Assembly: GCA_026003755.1 (NCBI GenBank)
Contig: BPHV01000001.1
Location: 248,001-312,000 of the forward strand
Origin: Candidatus Roseilinea sp.
GTDB lineage: Bacteria > Chloroflexota > Anaerolineae > J036 > Brachytrichaceae
Direction: 5' to 3'
Length of the DNA stretch: 64,000 nucleotides
Numbering within the stretch: the first letter of the stretch is position 1; each line of letters opens with the position of its first letter. A program made the translations under genes and the position numbers. This document shows, in pieces, positions 20,371 to 28,922 of the stretch. A model generated the notes under the pieces. The model was not told the origin of the DNA and made no database searches. It worked only from the letters and a program-made list of their open reading frames with translations.

Positions 20371-22537
20371 ATGAGAGGAAAAGTTCGACATTTCACTGTG
20401 CTGTCGCTCGCGATGGGGATGGTTCTCTGGCTCGTCTCGGCGAGCTTGCGGCAGGCGAGCGCCAAGCCGACCGCCGATCGGGTGGTGTATGCCGATAGCT
20501 TGGCGTCGGGGTGGAGCAACTGGTCGTGGAACACCACGGTCAATTTCAACAACACCAATCCCGTCTTTGGCGGCAGCAAGTCAATCGCTGCGACGCTGAA
20601 CCAAGCCTGGGCAGGCCTGTCGCTCAGAACGGACACGCCGGTGTTGCCCTCGCAGCACTACACGCTGACGCTGCGGGTACACGGTGGCACGGGATCGCCC
20701 AAGCAGCTTCAGCTCTACGTGCAGGAGAATGATACTTCTGGATCAGTCGGCCAGTATGACTTTACGGTTGCCGCAGGCACGTGGATGACCATCACGCGCA
20801 CCTTCGCCGATCTGGGCAACCCCGCACAAGTGGCGCGCATCAACATCATGGATCGCGCGGGCTTCGCGCAGGGGACTTTTTACGTGGACGAAATCCGCTG
20901 GCTGAGCGCGCCATCACCGGTCAGCCTGGCGGTGACGGTCACCATCCAGGCGAGCAACGTGCTCACACCATTTTTGCCGGAGATGCGCGCCAGCAATCTC
21001 CCCGCCTGGCTTGGCCCCACCCGGTTCGGCAATGCGACCTTCCGCGCGCGGACAGCAGCCTCTGGGCTTACGTTGCTGCGCTTGCCCGGCGGGAGCTGGA
21101 GCAACAGCTATGGCTGGCTGAGCTGTGAGATGGGCAGCAATCAACCGGGCGTCGAGCCTTGCGGCCCGGTGTCGGCGTCGTGGGCACCGTGGGCGTCGAG
21201 GCCGACCGATTTCATCAACTTTCTGAAGGCGACCGGCATGCGCGGCATGTGGGTGGTCAACCCAAATGGCACGTCCAAAGAGGCCGCTGCGCTAGTCGCC
21301 TTCATGAATGGCAGTGTCAACGACTCTCGCCTGATCGGCACGGACATTCGCGGCACGAACTGGTACACCGTGGGGCGGTGGGCAGCGCTGCGTGTGGCGG
21401 GCGGCAATCCCGATCCGGTCGGCATCAAGCTGTGGGAGTTCGGCAACGAGGTGTATGCCAGCAAGTCCAGCACGGCCTCACCCAGCAGCGCTGGTCTGTG
21501 CGTGGGCTGGGCTTGGGAGGATACCTGGACGTGCGACGGCTATGAGTACGTCAACGGCGTGGGCAGCGGGTCGAGCCGTCGAGAGGGCTACCTGGAGTTC
21601 CGTCAGCAGATGCAGTTTGTGGACCCCACAATCACGCTGGCGGCAGTAGGGATGGAATATCCCGGCGCGCCCTCCGATGTTGGCGGCGGCACATATTCCG
21701 GCTGGGGCAGCCGCGTCATCTCTGCGGCGGGAGCCAATTTGGAGATGTATGCTATCCACCCCTACCCCTTCTTTAACCTTCCTTCGTTGATGTCGCAAGT
21801 GCTGGCCTCCCCGCAGACGCACTGGCCGAACATTATGAACAATGTGCGCAACGCCTTCAACATCTATGGCGGAGGGCGACAGGCGCCGGTGGCGGTTACC
21901 GAATTCAACCTGGTGAGCGTATCGAGCCAAGACACAGGTCAATGGATGACGCGCGCGGTCAACGCGCTCTTCCTTGCTGATTCCCTCGGCCAAGCGGCCC
22001 AGCAAGGGGCTGTGCTGTTTGCGCAGTGGGATTTGGCCAACGGCCGGGATGGATCCAGCGGCTCGGAATACGGCCTGATGCATGAGGACAACGGCTTTTT
22101 TCCGCGCGCCGCAGTACTATGTGTATCCCCTCTGGTCGCGCTTTGGCACGCACATGGTGGAAGCGACCTCCACGGCCGACCCTGCATCTCAGGTCAGCGT
22201 GTATGCCGGCTGGGTAAACACCAGCACAGTGTCGCTGCTGGCCGTGAACAAGATGGCAACGCCGGTTTCAGCAACCATTCAGACGCCAGGGTTTGGGCCG
22301 CTGATCGGGGGGATGAAGTGGCAGATAGTGGCCGCAAGCCTGGGCGCGCAAAACGTGACCTACAACGGCGTGTTGAACCCCACCGACGACTTGTCAAACG
22401 CGCCGCCGACAGCGCTGACCGTGTCCGGGTATTCCACCACGCAAGTGCTGCCGCCCTACTCGGTGACGCTGTTTCATCTACAGCAGCCGCCGCCGAGCTA
22501 CCCGCCGAGGGTGTGGACACCCATCGTGCGGCGGTAA
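20371..22537 (+). CDS. Secreted GH51-like glycosidase with N-terminal carbohydrate-binding-like domain (frameshifted)
   Basis: Exported glycoside hydrolase of about 720 residues if the frame is repaired. A signal peptide is followed by a jelly-roll, CBM-like domain (about 30-190). The clan GH-A catalytic domain has a probable acid/base Glu in LWEFGNEVY (E360) and nucleophile Glu in VAVTEFNLV (E511). A run of six T at 22096-22101 breaks the frame. With one T fewer it reads on as NGFFRAPQYYVYPLWSRFG to a stop at 22537. The tail ends PPRVWTPIVRR, like other chloroflexal secreted proteins. An assembly indel or a recent mutation is more likely than programmed shifting. Confidence 0.75.
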
Positions 22538-22560
22538 TCCATAGCGGGCGGTTCTCTGCA

Positions 22561-23409
22561 TTACTGCGCTCGTGCGGCGCCGATCAGCGCGCCGATGGCT
22601 GTGGCGCAGCCCGGCATCTCCGGGATGGTGAAGTTTACGCCGTAATACCCACCAACCGCTTGAAGCACCCTGCGCACACATGCCAGGTCTACCAGGTGGC
22701 CGACGACGACGATCGGTTCCAGCCGCTCCGCGCGCGCAGCGTTGATGGCGATCACCGCGATCACCTGGCCAACCATCACGGCCACGCCGGCGGCCAGGTC
22801 TTTGCGCTCGACTTGGGCCAGTTCGGGCATCGCCGCGCGACCAAAGTTGACCGCGTTTGCATCGGCCGGCAGTCGGCCGATCGCTCCGCCGGTCGCCTCG
22901 AGCAAGGTGATGTCTACTTTGTTGGAGTCGCCGGCCATCGCCAGCGCGTCAATTTCCTGCGCATCGGCAGTGCCGATCAGCAATTTACACAGGCCGATCA
23001 ACGTCCCGCCGCCGACGGCGCTGCCGGTGACGTGCTGTGCGCTGTGGTTGCGGACGGCGACCATGGCCGTGCCCGAGCCGGCGCTGACCACGAGCGCTTC
23101 TTGCAGCGCGGGTTGTTGGCGCTGCGCCAGGCGCAGCCCGCCCAGACCGATTGCTTCAATCTCGCCCACTTTGACGATGGGCACGCCATCAATCGCATCC
23201 GGCAGTTGGCGATGTTGGCTGCCGGTGACACAAATCTGTCGGAAGTCGGCGACGTCGCATTCCAGCGCAGCAAGGGCGCGCCGTACCTGCGCCACATCCA
23301 CCGTGCGCTGGCTGGGCAGCGTAGCAACGTGTAGGGCGTCCCCGTCGCTCGTCGCCACAACGTCCACGTGCGTCAAGCCGAAGTCAATCGCAGCCCTCAT
23401 CGTAGCCAT
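22561..23409 (-). CDS. Type II pantothenate kinase-like protein
   Basis: 282-residue ASKHA-fold kinase of the Fumble/CoaW family, predicted to phosphorylate pantothenate in coenzyme A synthesis. The N-terminal phosphate-1 motif is AAIDFGLTHVDVV. The central region reads VVSAGSGTAMVAV and GSAVGGGTLIGLCKLL, as in type II enzymes. The second nucleotide-binding segment is around IVVVGHLVDLA. The first ATG is 5 bases after the wecB stop, and another ATG 9 bases later is possible. Type II enzymes are uncommon outside staphylococci, bacilli and some other groups. Confidence 0.75.
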   Translation of the reverse strand: MATMRAAIDFGLTHVDVVATSDGDALHVATLPSQRTVDVAQVRRALAALECDVADFRQICVTGSQHRQLPDAIDGVPIVKVGEIEAIGLGGLRLAQRQQPALQEALVVSAGSGTAMVAVRNHSAQHVTGSAVGGGTLIGLCKLLIGTADAQEIDALAMAGDSNKVDITLLEATGGAIGRLPADANAVNFGRAAMPELAQVERKDLAAGVAVMVGQVIAVIAINAARAERLEPIVVVGHLVDLACVRRVLQAVGGYYGVNFTIPEMPGCATAIGALIGAARAQ

Positions 23410-23414
23410 TGAGC

Positions 23415-24551
23415 CTAGGAGTCGCGCGCCAGAATCGCCTCGACGATCCGTTCGCTGGCCCGGCCATCGCCATAGGGGTTCTCGACCGAAGTCATGCGTC
23501 GGTAGGCCTCGCTATCCTCGAGCAGGCGCGACGCCTCGGCAACAATCCGATCGGGGTGGCTGCCGACCAGGCACGCTGCGCCGAGCGTTACGACCTCTGG
23601 TCGCTCGGTCACCTCGCGCAATATCAGCACGGGTTTGTGCAGGCTGGGCGCCTCCTCCTGGATGCCGCCCGAGTCGGTGAGTATGAGATAAGCGTGTTGC
23701 ATCAGCGCGACCATAGTTTCGTAATCCACCGGCCGGATCAAGGCGATGTTGGGCACACCGCTGAGCAGGGCCTGCGCCGGCCCGGCGATATTTGGGTTGT
23801 AGTGAACTGGATAGACAATCTGGACGTCGGGATAGCGCTCGGCAATGGTGCGCAAAGCACGGCAGATATTCGCAAAAGGCGCGCCGAAGCTCTCGCGCCG
23901 GTGGGCGGTGACCAAGATCATCCGCTTGTTGAAGCGGTCGTCGTGCGCGCTCAGCTCGCCGATGCGCTCAATCAGCGCGCGTGCGTTGATGCGCCGGGAT
24001 GTGATGAGCAGCGCATCAACAACCGTGTTGCCGGTGACGATAATGCGTTCGGCGGGGATGCCCTCGCGCAGCAAGTGGTCGCGCGCCGTCGCCGTGGGTG
24101 CAAAGTGCAGGTCGGCCAACAAATCGGCGATGCGCCGATTCGCCTCTTCGGGAAACGGCTGTTGCAAGTTGCCGCTGCGCAGGCCGGCCTCGACGTGCCC
24201 GATGCGAATGCGCCGGTAGAACGCGGCCAAGCTGGCGGCCATCGCGGTTGTTGTGTCGCCTTGCGTCAGCACCCAATCGGGGCGGGCATCGTTGAACACA
24301 GCATCGAGCGCCGCCAGAATGCGCGCGGTGGAGTCGGCCAGGCTTTGATCGGGCCGCATGAGCTGCAGATCGAAGTCTAGGCGAATCGCGAAGGAGCGGA
24401 GCGCAGCATCCAGCATCTCGCGATGTTGGCCGGTGGAGCACACCCATGTCTGGATGCGATCCGCGCGTCGCTGAAGCGCGCGGATCACCGGCGCCAGCTT
24501 AATCGCCTCTGGGCGCGTGCCCAGCACAACCATCACGTTCAAAGTTGGCAT
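23415..24551 (-). CDS. wecB: UDP-N-acetylglucosamine 2-epimerase (non-hydrolysing)
   Basis: 378-residue GT-B fold epimerase interconverting UDP-GlcNAc and UDP-ManNAc for surface polysaccharides. Motifs are VVLGTRPEAIKLAPVI at the N-terminus, QGDTTTAMAASLAAF, GHVEAGLRSG, VTAHRRESFG and the C-terminal LTDSGGIQEEAPSLHKPV. The length is typical. It lies just downstream of the DsbB-cytochrome gene and 5 bases upstream of the pantothenate kinase gene. No other nucleotide-sugar genes are adjacent. Confidence 0.95.
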   Translation of the reverse strand: MPTLNVMVVLGTRPEAIKLAPVIRALQRRADRIQTWVCSTGQHREMLDAALRSFAIRLDFDLQLMRPDQSLADSTARILAALDAVFNDARPDWVLTQGDTTTAMAASLAAFYRRIRIGHVEAGLRSGNLQQPFPEEANRRIADLLADLHFAPTATARDHLLREGIPAERIIVTGNTVVDALLITSRRINARALIERIGELSAHDDRFNKRMILVTAHRRESFGAPFANICRALRTIAERYPDVQIVYPVHYNPNIAGPAQALLSGVPNIALIRPVDYETMVALMQHAYLILTDSGGIQEEAPSLHKPVLILREVTERPEVVTLGAACLVGSHPDRIVAEASRLLEDSEAYRRMTSVENPYGDGRASERIVEAILARDS

Positions 24552-24588
24552 CGGGGAGCGAATGTTGAATACGCCACGCCGGGAAGCG

Positions 24589-25500
24589 CTATGGGCCTCT
24601 CATCTCGCGCAGGTAACGCACCAGGGCGACGAGTTGTTCATCGGAGATGCCGATCTGCCCGCCGTTGGCCGGCATGGCTGCACCGCTGAAGTTCTCTGGG
24701 TCGGTGGCGCTGCGGCCGGCCCGGATGAGCGCGATCACTTCGAGGTCGCTGCGCTGGCGCAGATACTCCGCGCGGATGAGCTGCATCCCTGCGCCGGCCG
24801 GCCCGTGGCAACCGGCGCACGCTTGCGCATAGAGCGCCGCCGCTGCCTCACGCGAGGCGTTGGCGGACGATGATGGCACAGGGGCGTCGGCGATCGAGGG
24901 CGCCGGCTGACGGCTGCGCACCATTGCACCGCTAAGCACAAACAGCGCTACGACGGCGGCAACGATGAGGCCAACCGATGTTGCCGGAGATAGCACGGCT
25001 ACCGGCCCCTGTGCCAGGTAGTTTTGACCGACCGGCTCGCCCGCGCCGAGCGCGATGACACATGCCCCGATGACGATGACAAACGCCGTCAGCGCCAACA
25101 TGGGTATGGTGATGAAGCCGAACCAGTTGAGGTAGTCGGCGGCGCACGGCACCCCGATGACACATGACTCAAAACGCGCAAAGGCCGGCACTTTTTGCAG
25201 TAGGATGTGATATGTTGAGGCCAACGCGCCGGGGACCGCTAGGGACAGCGCATATTTTGGCAAGTTGCGATCGCGCAGCGCGAGGCCGGCGGCCAAGATC
25301 ACCGCCAGCGGATACATGGCGATGCGCTGATACCAGCACCACAAGCAGGGGATCCAACCCAGCACTTCGCTCATGTATAGGCTGCCGCATGTAGCGACCC
25401 ATGCTGCTGTCAATGCGACGTACAGGGCCACGCGCGCGACCGCATCGCGGGACAATCGCACTGGTGTGAGCTCTTCCACTTCTTGTTTTGCAGTGACCAT
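24589..25500 (-). CDS. DsbB/BdbC-type disulfide oxidoreductase fused to cytochrome c
   Basis: 303-residue membrane protein. Residues about 20-165 form a complete four-helix DsbB/BdbC domain. It has the redox pair PCLWCWYQRIAMYP and the second pair ESCVIGVPC before WFGFITIPMLALTAF. A fifth membrane helix (SVGLIVAAVVALFVLSGAM) and a linker lead to a class I cytochrome c domain. This has heme motif CAGCH and a likely axial Met in GAAMPANGG. DsbB normally passes electrons from thiol oxidase to quinone. The fused heme suggests direct delivery to an extracytoplasmic electron carrier, which is inference. Confidence 0.85.
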   Translation of the reverse strand: MVTAKQEVEELTPVRLSRDAVARVALYVALTAAWVATCGSLYMSEVLGWIPCLWCWYQRIAMYPLAVILAAGLALRDRNLPKYALSLAVPGALASTYHILLQKVPAFARFESCVIGVPCAADYLNWFGFITIPMLALTAFVIVIGACVIALGAGEPVGQNYLAQGPVAVLSPATSVGLIVAAVVALFVLSGAMVRSRQPAPSIADAPVPSSSANASREAAAALYAQACAGCHGPAGAGMQLIRAEYLRQRSDLEVIALIRAGRSATDPENFSGAAMPANGGQIGISDEQLVALVRYLREMRGP

Positions 25501-25528
25501 TCAGCTCTCTCCGAAAGCCGGTGCTTGT

Positions 25529-26011
25529 TTAAGGTGCCAAAATTATCTCCTGCTTATCGCCAAAGCCACGCGCGTTATCAATCAGGCGCAGCCACGTTGG
25601 GGTAATCCGCCACAGCCAGGCTTTCTTCAGCGCTGCCTCAAGATCGGGGAACTGGTGCGCGACGAACGGGAAGCGCCTCAGATATAGCTGCCACGGATTG
25701 GCGGCATCGGCCGGTGGCACCGGCGCACACCATCCTCGGCCCTGCACCCCACAAATTGCGCGCCAGTCCTGCTCGTCTTTGTGGATGGTAAAGGCGACCG
25801 GCCCGCCGTTGCGCAGCGCTCGACCGTGTCGCGTGTCCGGCGAGGAGAGGAAGTAGCATGTCAAGTCCGCGTCGGCAGCAAACCACAGCCCACATGCGCC
25901 TACGCCAGCTTCGTCGGCATAGGCCAAGCTCAACGCTTGATGGCGCGCCAGAAAGCGCCGCAGCGCCTCTTTCAGCTCGGCGCGGTCACCCTGACCGATT
26001 TCGTGATTCAT
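25529..26011 (-). CDS. Pyridoxamine 5'-phosphate oxidase-like FMN-binding split-barrel protein
   Basis: About 160 residues. The split-barrel fold resembles the YhbP/UPF0306 and PNPOx-like group. Segments include SLAYADEAGVGACGLWFAAD, TCYFLSSPDTRHGRALRNG and VAFTIHKDEQDWRAICGVQG. The ATG at 26011 overlaps the ubiX stop (ATGA), which fixes the start and suggests translational coupling. Flavin binding is likely, but the reaction is unknown. Coupling to a flavin prenyltransferase gene suggests a flavin-related role. Confidence 0.75.
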   Translation of the reverse strand: MNHEIGQGDRAELKEALRRFLARHQALSLAYADEAGVGACGLWFAADADLTCYFLSSPDTRHGRALRNGGPVAFTIHKDEQDWRAICGVQGRGWCAPVPPADAANPWQLYLRRFPFVAHQFPDLEAALKKAWLWRITPTWLRLIDNARGFGDKQEIILAP

Positions 26012-26604
26012 GGACGATGCTGCTTGTGACCCGCTTGCAGACCTTCCCAACGCCTGACCAGATCGTTCTCGATGCCAAGGCGGTCTAGCACACGCCCAAC
26101 GATCTGGGTCACCATGTCATCTATGCTCTGCAAGCCGGCATAGAAGGCCGGCACCGGTGGAAAGACTACGCCGCCGATTTCGGCGAACTGGGTGAGCGCG
26201 CGCAAATGGCCGACGTGCAGCGGCGCCTCGCGAACAACCGCAACGACCGGACGGGCTTCCTTCAAGCATACATCCGCGGCCCGGGTGATCAGGTTGTTGG
26301 TGACGCCGTAGGCGATCGAAGAAATCGTGTTGACCGAACACGGCACGATCACCATGCCGCTGGTCTTGAACGAGCCGCTGGCGATGCTGGCGCCGATGTT
26401 GCCGATCGGATGCACTACCCGCGCCAACCGCTCGACGTCCTCCACGCGCCACTTTGTCTCGGCGTGAATCGTGGCGCGCGCGGCTGAGCTAAGGATGAGA
26501 TGCGTCTCTATCTCCGTCGCACGCAACACCTCGAGCAAGCGAATGCCCAGGATCGCGCCGCTTGCCCCACTCATCGCGATGATTAACCGGCACGGCGTCG
26601 TCAT
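26008..26604 (-). CDS. ubiX: Flavin prenyltransferase UbiX
   Basis: 198-residue enzyme attaching a dimethylallyl group to FMN to make the prenyl-FMN cofactor of UbiD decarboxylases. The N-terminal motif is IIAMSGASGAILGIRLLE and the phosphate/FMN site is SGSFKTSGMVIVPCSVNT. A later conserved stretch is PVVAVVREAPLHVGHLRAL. The ATG at 26604 is preferred because the longer reading has no homologous-looking sequence. TATACT at 26616-26621 lies 11 bases upstream. No ubiD decarboxylase is in the window, so its client enzyme is elsewhere. Confidence 0.92.
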   Translation of the reverse strand: MTTPCRLIIAMSGASGAILGIRLLEVLRATEIETHLILSSAARATIHAETKWRVEDVERLARVVHPIGNIGASIASGSFKTSGMVIVPCSVNTISSIAYGVTNNLITRAADVCLKEARPVVAVVREAPLHVGHLRALTQFAEIGGVVFPPVPAFYAGLQSIDDMVTQIVGRVLDRLGIENDLVRRWEGLQAGHKQHRP

Positions 26605-26704
26605 AGAATGGGGCGAGTATAACGAACCAGGCGTGGGAGAAATACACGGCTTAGCTTCGCGCGGCGCCGCCATTGATGCCTGGGTTCGCGTTCGCGGGAT
26701 GCGA

Positions 26705-26734
26705 TTGACACATCATACTGCACATGGATAGAAT
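26705..26734 (+). promoter_or_regulatory. Promoter of the lysWXYZ operon
   Basis: A perfect -35 box TTGACA (26705-26710) is followed after 18 bases by TAGAAT (26729-26734). The lysW ATG begins at 26743, only 8 bases after the -10 box. Transcription should start at or within a base or two of the initiation codon, giving a leaderless message. Confidence 0.65.
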
Positions 26735-26742
26735 CACGCGCT

Positions 26743-26931
26743 ATGTCTAGTTCACTTTCTTCAACAACCGCAGAGTGCTCAGAATGTGGCGCAACCATTT
26801 CCTTCAAGGGCGCGCCTGTGCTGCACGAACTCGTCCGCTGCCCCGATTGCGGTGCCGAGCTTGAAGTGATCTCTCTTGAGCCGCTTGCGCTTGACCTGGC
26901 GCCGACCGAGGAGGAAGACTGGGGGGAGTAA
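26743..26931 (+). CDS. lysW: Amino-group carrier protein LysW
   Basis: 62-residue acidic carrier protein of the AAA lysine pathway. Its C-terminal Glu gamma-carboxyl is ligated to the alpha-amino group of 2-aminoadipate, protecting it during later steps. A zinc-binding pair of CxxC motifs (AECSECGATI and VRCPDCGAEL) precedes an acidic tail that ends exactly in EDWGE, the LysW hallmark. It is the first gene of lysW-lysX-lysY-lysZ. No ribosome-binding site precedes it, consistent with a leaderless mRNA. Confidence 0.96.
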   Translation: MSSSLSSTTAECSECGATISFKGAPVLHELVRCPDCGAELEVISLEPLALDLAPTEEEDWGE

Positions 26932-26982
26932 GCGATTGCATAGCCACAAGCGTCGCATACGCGCTACACATTCGGTGACCCG

Positions 26983-27831
26983 ATGAAAGTCTGTATCGTC
27001 TGCAGCCTCGTTCGCCCTGAGGAGAAGATGCTGCTTGAAGCCTTTAATCGGCGCGGCGTCGCGGTAGACGTTGTTGATGACCGGAGCGTCGTCTTTGACT
27101 TGTGTGACTTGAGCGACTGGAAGCGCTACGATGTGGTCATGGAGCGCTGCGTTTCGCAGAGCCGCGCGACGTATGTCCAACGCATCATGAAACTCGCCGG
27201 CGTGCGCACCGTCAACCGGCACGAGGTGATTGAGAATTGCGGCGACAAATTCATCACAACGCAGCTCATGTTGCAACACAACGTGCCGACTACGCGCGTC
27301 ATGATGGCGTTCACGCCGGCCAGCGCGCTTGAGGCCATCGAACGCCTGGGCTATCCGTGCGTGCTTAAGCCGGTCATCGGTTCATGGGGGCGCGGCGTCG
27401 TTCGCGTCAACGACCGTGATGCTGCCGAAGCCGTCGTGTCGCTGCGCGATGAATTGGGAGGCTACGCTCAGCACATTTACTACATCCAGGAGTTGGTCAA
27501 GAAGCCCGGGCGGGACATCCGCTCGTTCGTTGTGGGCGATCGAACGATCGCTGCGATATATCGCACCTCTACGCACTGGATTACGAATACGCACCTGGGC
27601 GGCAAAGCCAGCAACTGCCCGGTCACAGCGGAGATTGACGCGATCAGCGTCGCGGCGGCGCGCGCTGTGGGTGGCGGCATCGTTGCCGTGGACCTGTTCG
27701 AGGACCCAGAGCGTGGGCTGTTGGTCAACGAAGTCAACCACACGATGGAGTTTCGCAACAGCGTGCCGGCTACCGGGGTAGATATTCCGGGTGCCATGGT
27801 GGAGTATGTCTTGCAGGTGGCCCAGCAATGA
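26983..27831 (+). CDS. lysX: LysW--2-aminoadipate ligase LysX
   Basis: 282-residue ATP-grasp ligase joining the amino group of 2-aminoadipate to the C-terminal Glu of LysW. ATP-grasp features are CVLKPVIGSWGRGVVRV, YIQELVKKPGRDIRSFVVG and the metal-binding end LLVNEVNHTMEFRNS. The substrate loop reads WITNTHLGGKASNCPV. This is closer to the NT..GG form of LysX than to the glutamate-using ArgX form, so lysine synthesis is favoured. Its stop overlaps the lysY ATG by 4 bases. Confidence 0.93.
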   Translation: MKVCIVCSLVRPEEKMLLEAFNRRGVAVDVVDDRSVVFDLCDLSDWKRYDVVMERCVSQSRATYVQRIMKLAGVRTVNRHEVIENCGDKFITTQLMLQHNVPTTRVMMAFTPASALEAIERLGYPCVLKPVIGSWGRGVVRVNDRDAAEAVVSLRDELGGYAQHIYYIQELVKKPGRDIRSFVVGDRTIAAIYRTSTHWITNTHLGGKASNCPVTAEIDAISVAAARAVGGGIVAVDLFEDPERGLLVNEVNHTMEFRNSVPATGVDIPGAMVEYVLQVAQQ

Positions 27832-28913
27832 ATCGCGTGCAATGTGCCATCGTCGGCGCGGCCGGCTATACCGGCGGCGAGCTGCTGCGGATTCTGAACT
27901 TCCATCCTTTCGCCGAGGTCACTCAGATTACCTCGCGCACGCGCATGGGCGAGCACGCGCATGTGCCCCACCCTAACCTGCGCGGCACTCGTCATGGTGG
28001 ACTTCAGTTCATCCGGCCTGATGATCTTCAGAAGGCTGATGTGCTGTTCTTGTGTTTGCCCCACGGCGAGGCGAGCGTGCAGATTGAGCGTTGGTTGGGG
28101 CTTGGTGATTTTGTCATTGACCTCAGTGCGGACTTTCGTCTGCCCAATACAAGTGCCTATGCGAAATGGTATGGCGCTGCACATCCGGCGCCCAGTCGGC
28201 TGGGCCAATTCGTGTATGGCCTGCCGGAGTTGACGCGCGACCGGCTGCGCGGCGCGCGCTATGCCAGCGGCGTGGGCTGCAACGCTACCGCGACCAACCT
28301 CGCCCTGCTGCCGCTCGTCCGCGCCAACATGCTCGATTGCAACCAGCCGATCATCGCCGACGTTAAAGTCGGCAGCAGTGAAGGCGGCGCCGAGAGCAGC
28401 GCCGCCTCTCACCACCCGGAGCGCAGCGGCGCAGTGCGGTCCTATGCGCCGGCCGGCCACCGACACATCGCCGAAGTCGAGCTGATGTTCGAGATGGAAA
28501 CGGCCAAACTGCCCGAAGACCGCCGGCCCAGCACCGCGCCCGCCATTCACATGACCGTGACTTCGATCGAAATGGTGCGCGGCGTATTGGCCACCGTGCA
28601 TGCCTTCTTGAGACAACCGGCACAGGAGAAGGATCTCTGGAAGGCCTTTCGCGCATGCTACAAAGACGAACCGTTCGTCCGCATCGTCAAATCGAACACC
28701 GGCATCTTTCGCCTGCCCGAGCCGAAAATCCTGGCCGGCAGCAACTGGGCCGATGTGGGCTTCGCACTGAGCGATGACGGACGCAAGGTCACCCTGCTGT
28801 GCGCCATAGACAACCTGATGAAAGGCGCAGCCGGCAGCGCGGTGCAGTGTTTGAACGTGATGATGGGCTGGGACGAGCGCGCCGGCCTGGAATTTCCCGG
28901 ATTACATCCTTGA
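27828..28913 (+). CDS. lysY: LysW-2-aminoadipate 6-phosphate reductase (ArgC-like)
   Basis: 361-residue ArgC-family reductase converting the LysW-bound acyl phosphate to the semialdehyde with NADPH. The N-terminal nucleotide-binding segment is AIVGAAGYTGGELLRIL. The catalytic Cys is in YASGVGCNATATNLALL. Further conserved elements are DLSADFRLPNTSAYAKWYG and APAGHRHIAEVE. The translationally coupled start overlaps lysX. Its place in a lysW cluster argues for LysY, although dual use in arginine synthesis is possible. Confidence 0.93.
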   Translation: MNRVQCAIVGAAGYTGGELLRILNFHPFAEVTQITSRTRMGEHAHVPHPNLRGTRHGGLQFIRPDDLQKADVLFLCLPHGEASVQIERWLGLGDFVIDLSADFRLPNTSAYAKWYGAAHPAPSRLGQFVYGLPELTRDRLRGARYASGVGCNATATNLALLPLVRANMLDCNQPIIADVKVGSSEGGAESSAASHHPERSGAVRSYAPAGHRHIAEVELMFEMETAKLPEDRRPSTAPAIHMTVTSIEMVRGVLATVHAFLRQPAQEKDLWKAFRACYKDEPFVRIVKSNTGIFRLPEPKILAGSNWADVGFALSDDGRKVTLLCAIDNLMKGAAGSAVQCLNVMMGWDERAGLEFPGLHP

Positions 28914-28922
28914 GCGCAACCC

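Noticed and set aside
22090-22110. Programmed ribosomal frameshifting in the glycosidase
   Set aside because: No classic slippery heptamer with downstream structure was seen, and a homopolymer indel explains the break more simply.
22105-23334. Continuation of the glycosidase reading frame to 23334
   Set aside because: After the T6 run the frame reads antisense to the pantothenate kinase gene and loses protein-like composition. The true continuation is in the next frame and ends at 22537.
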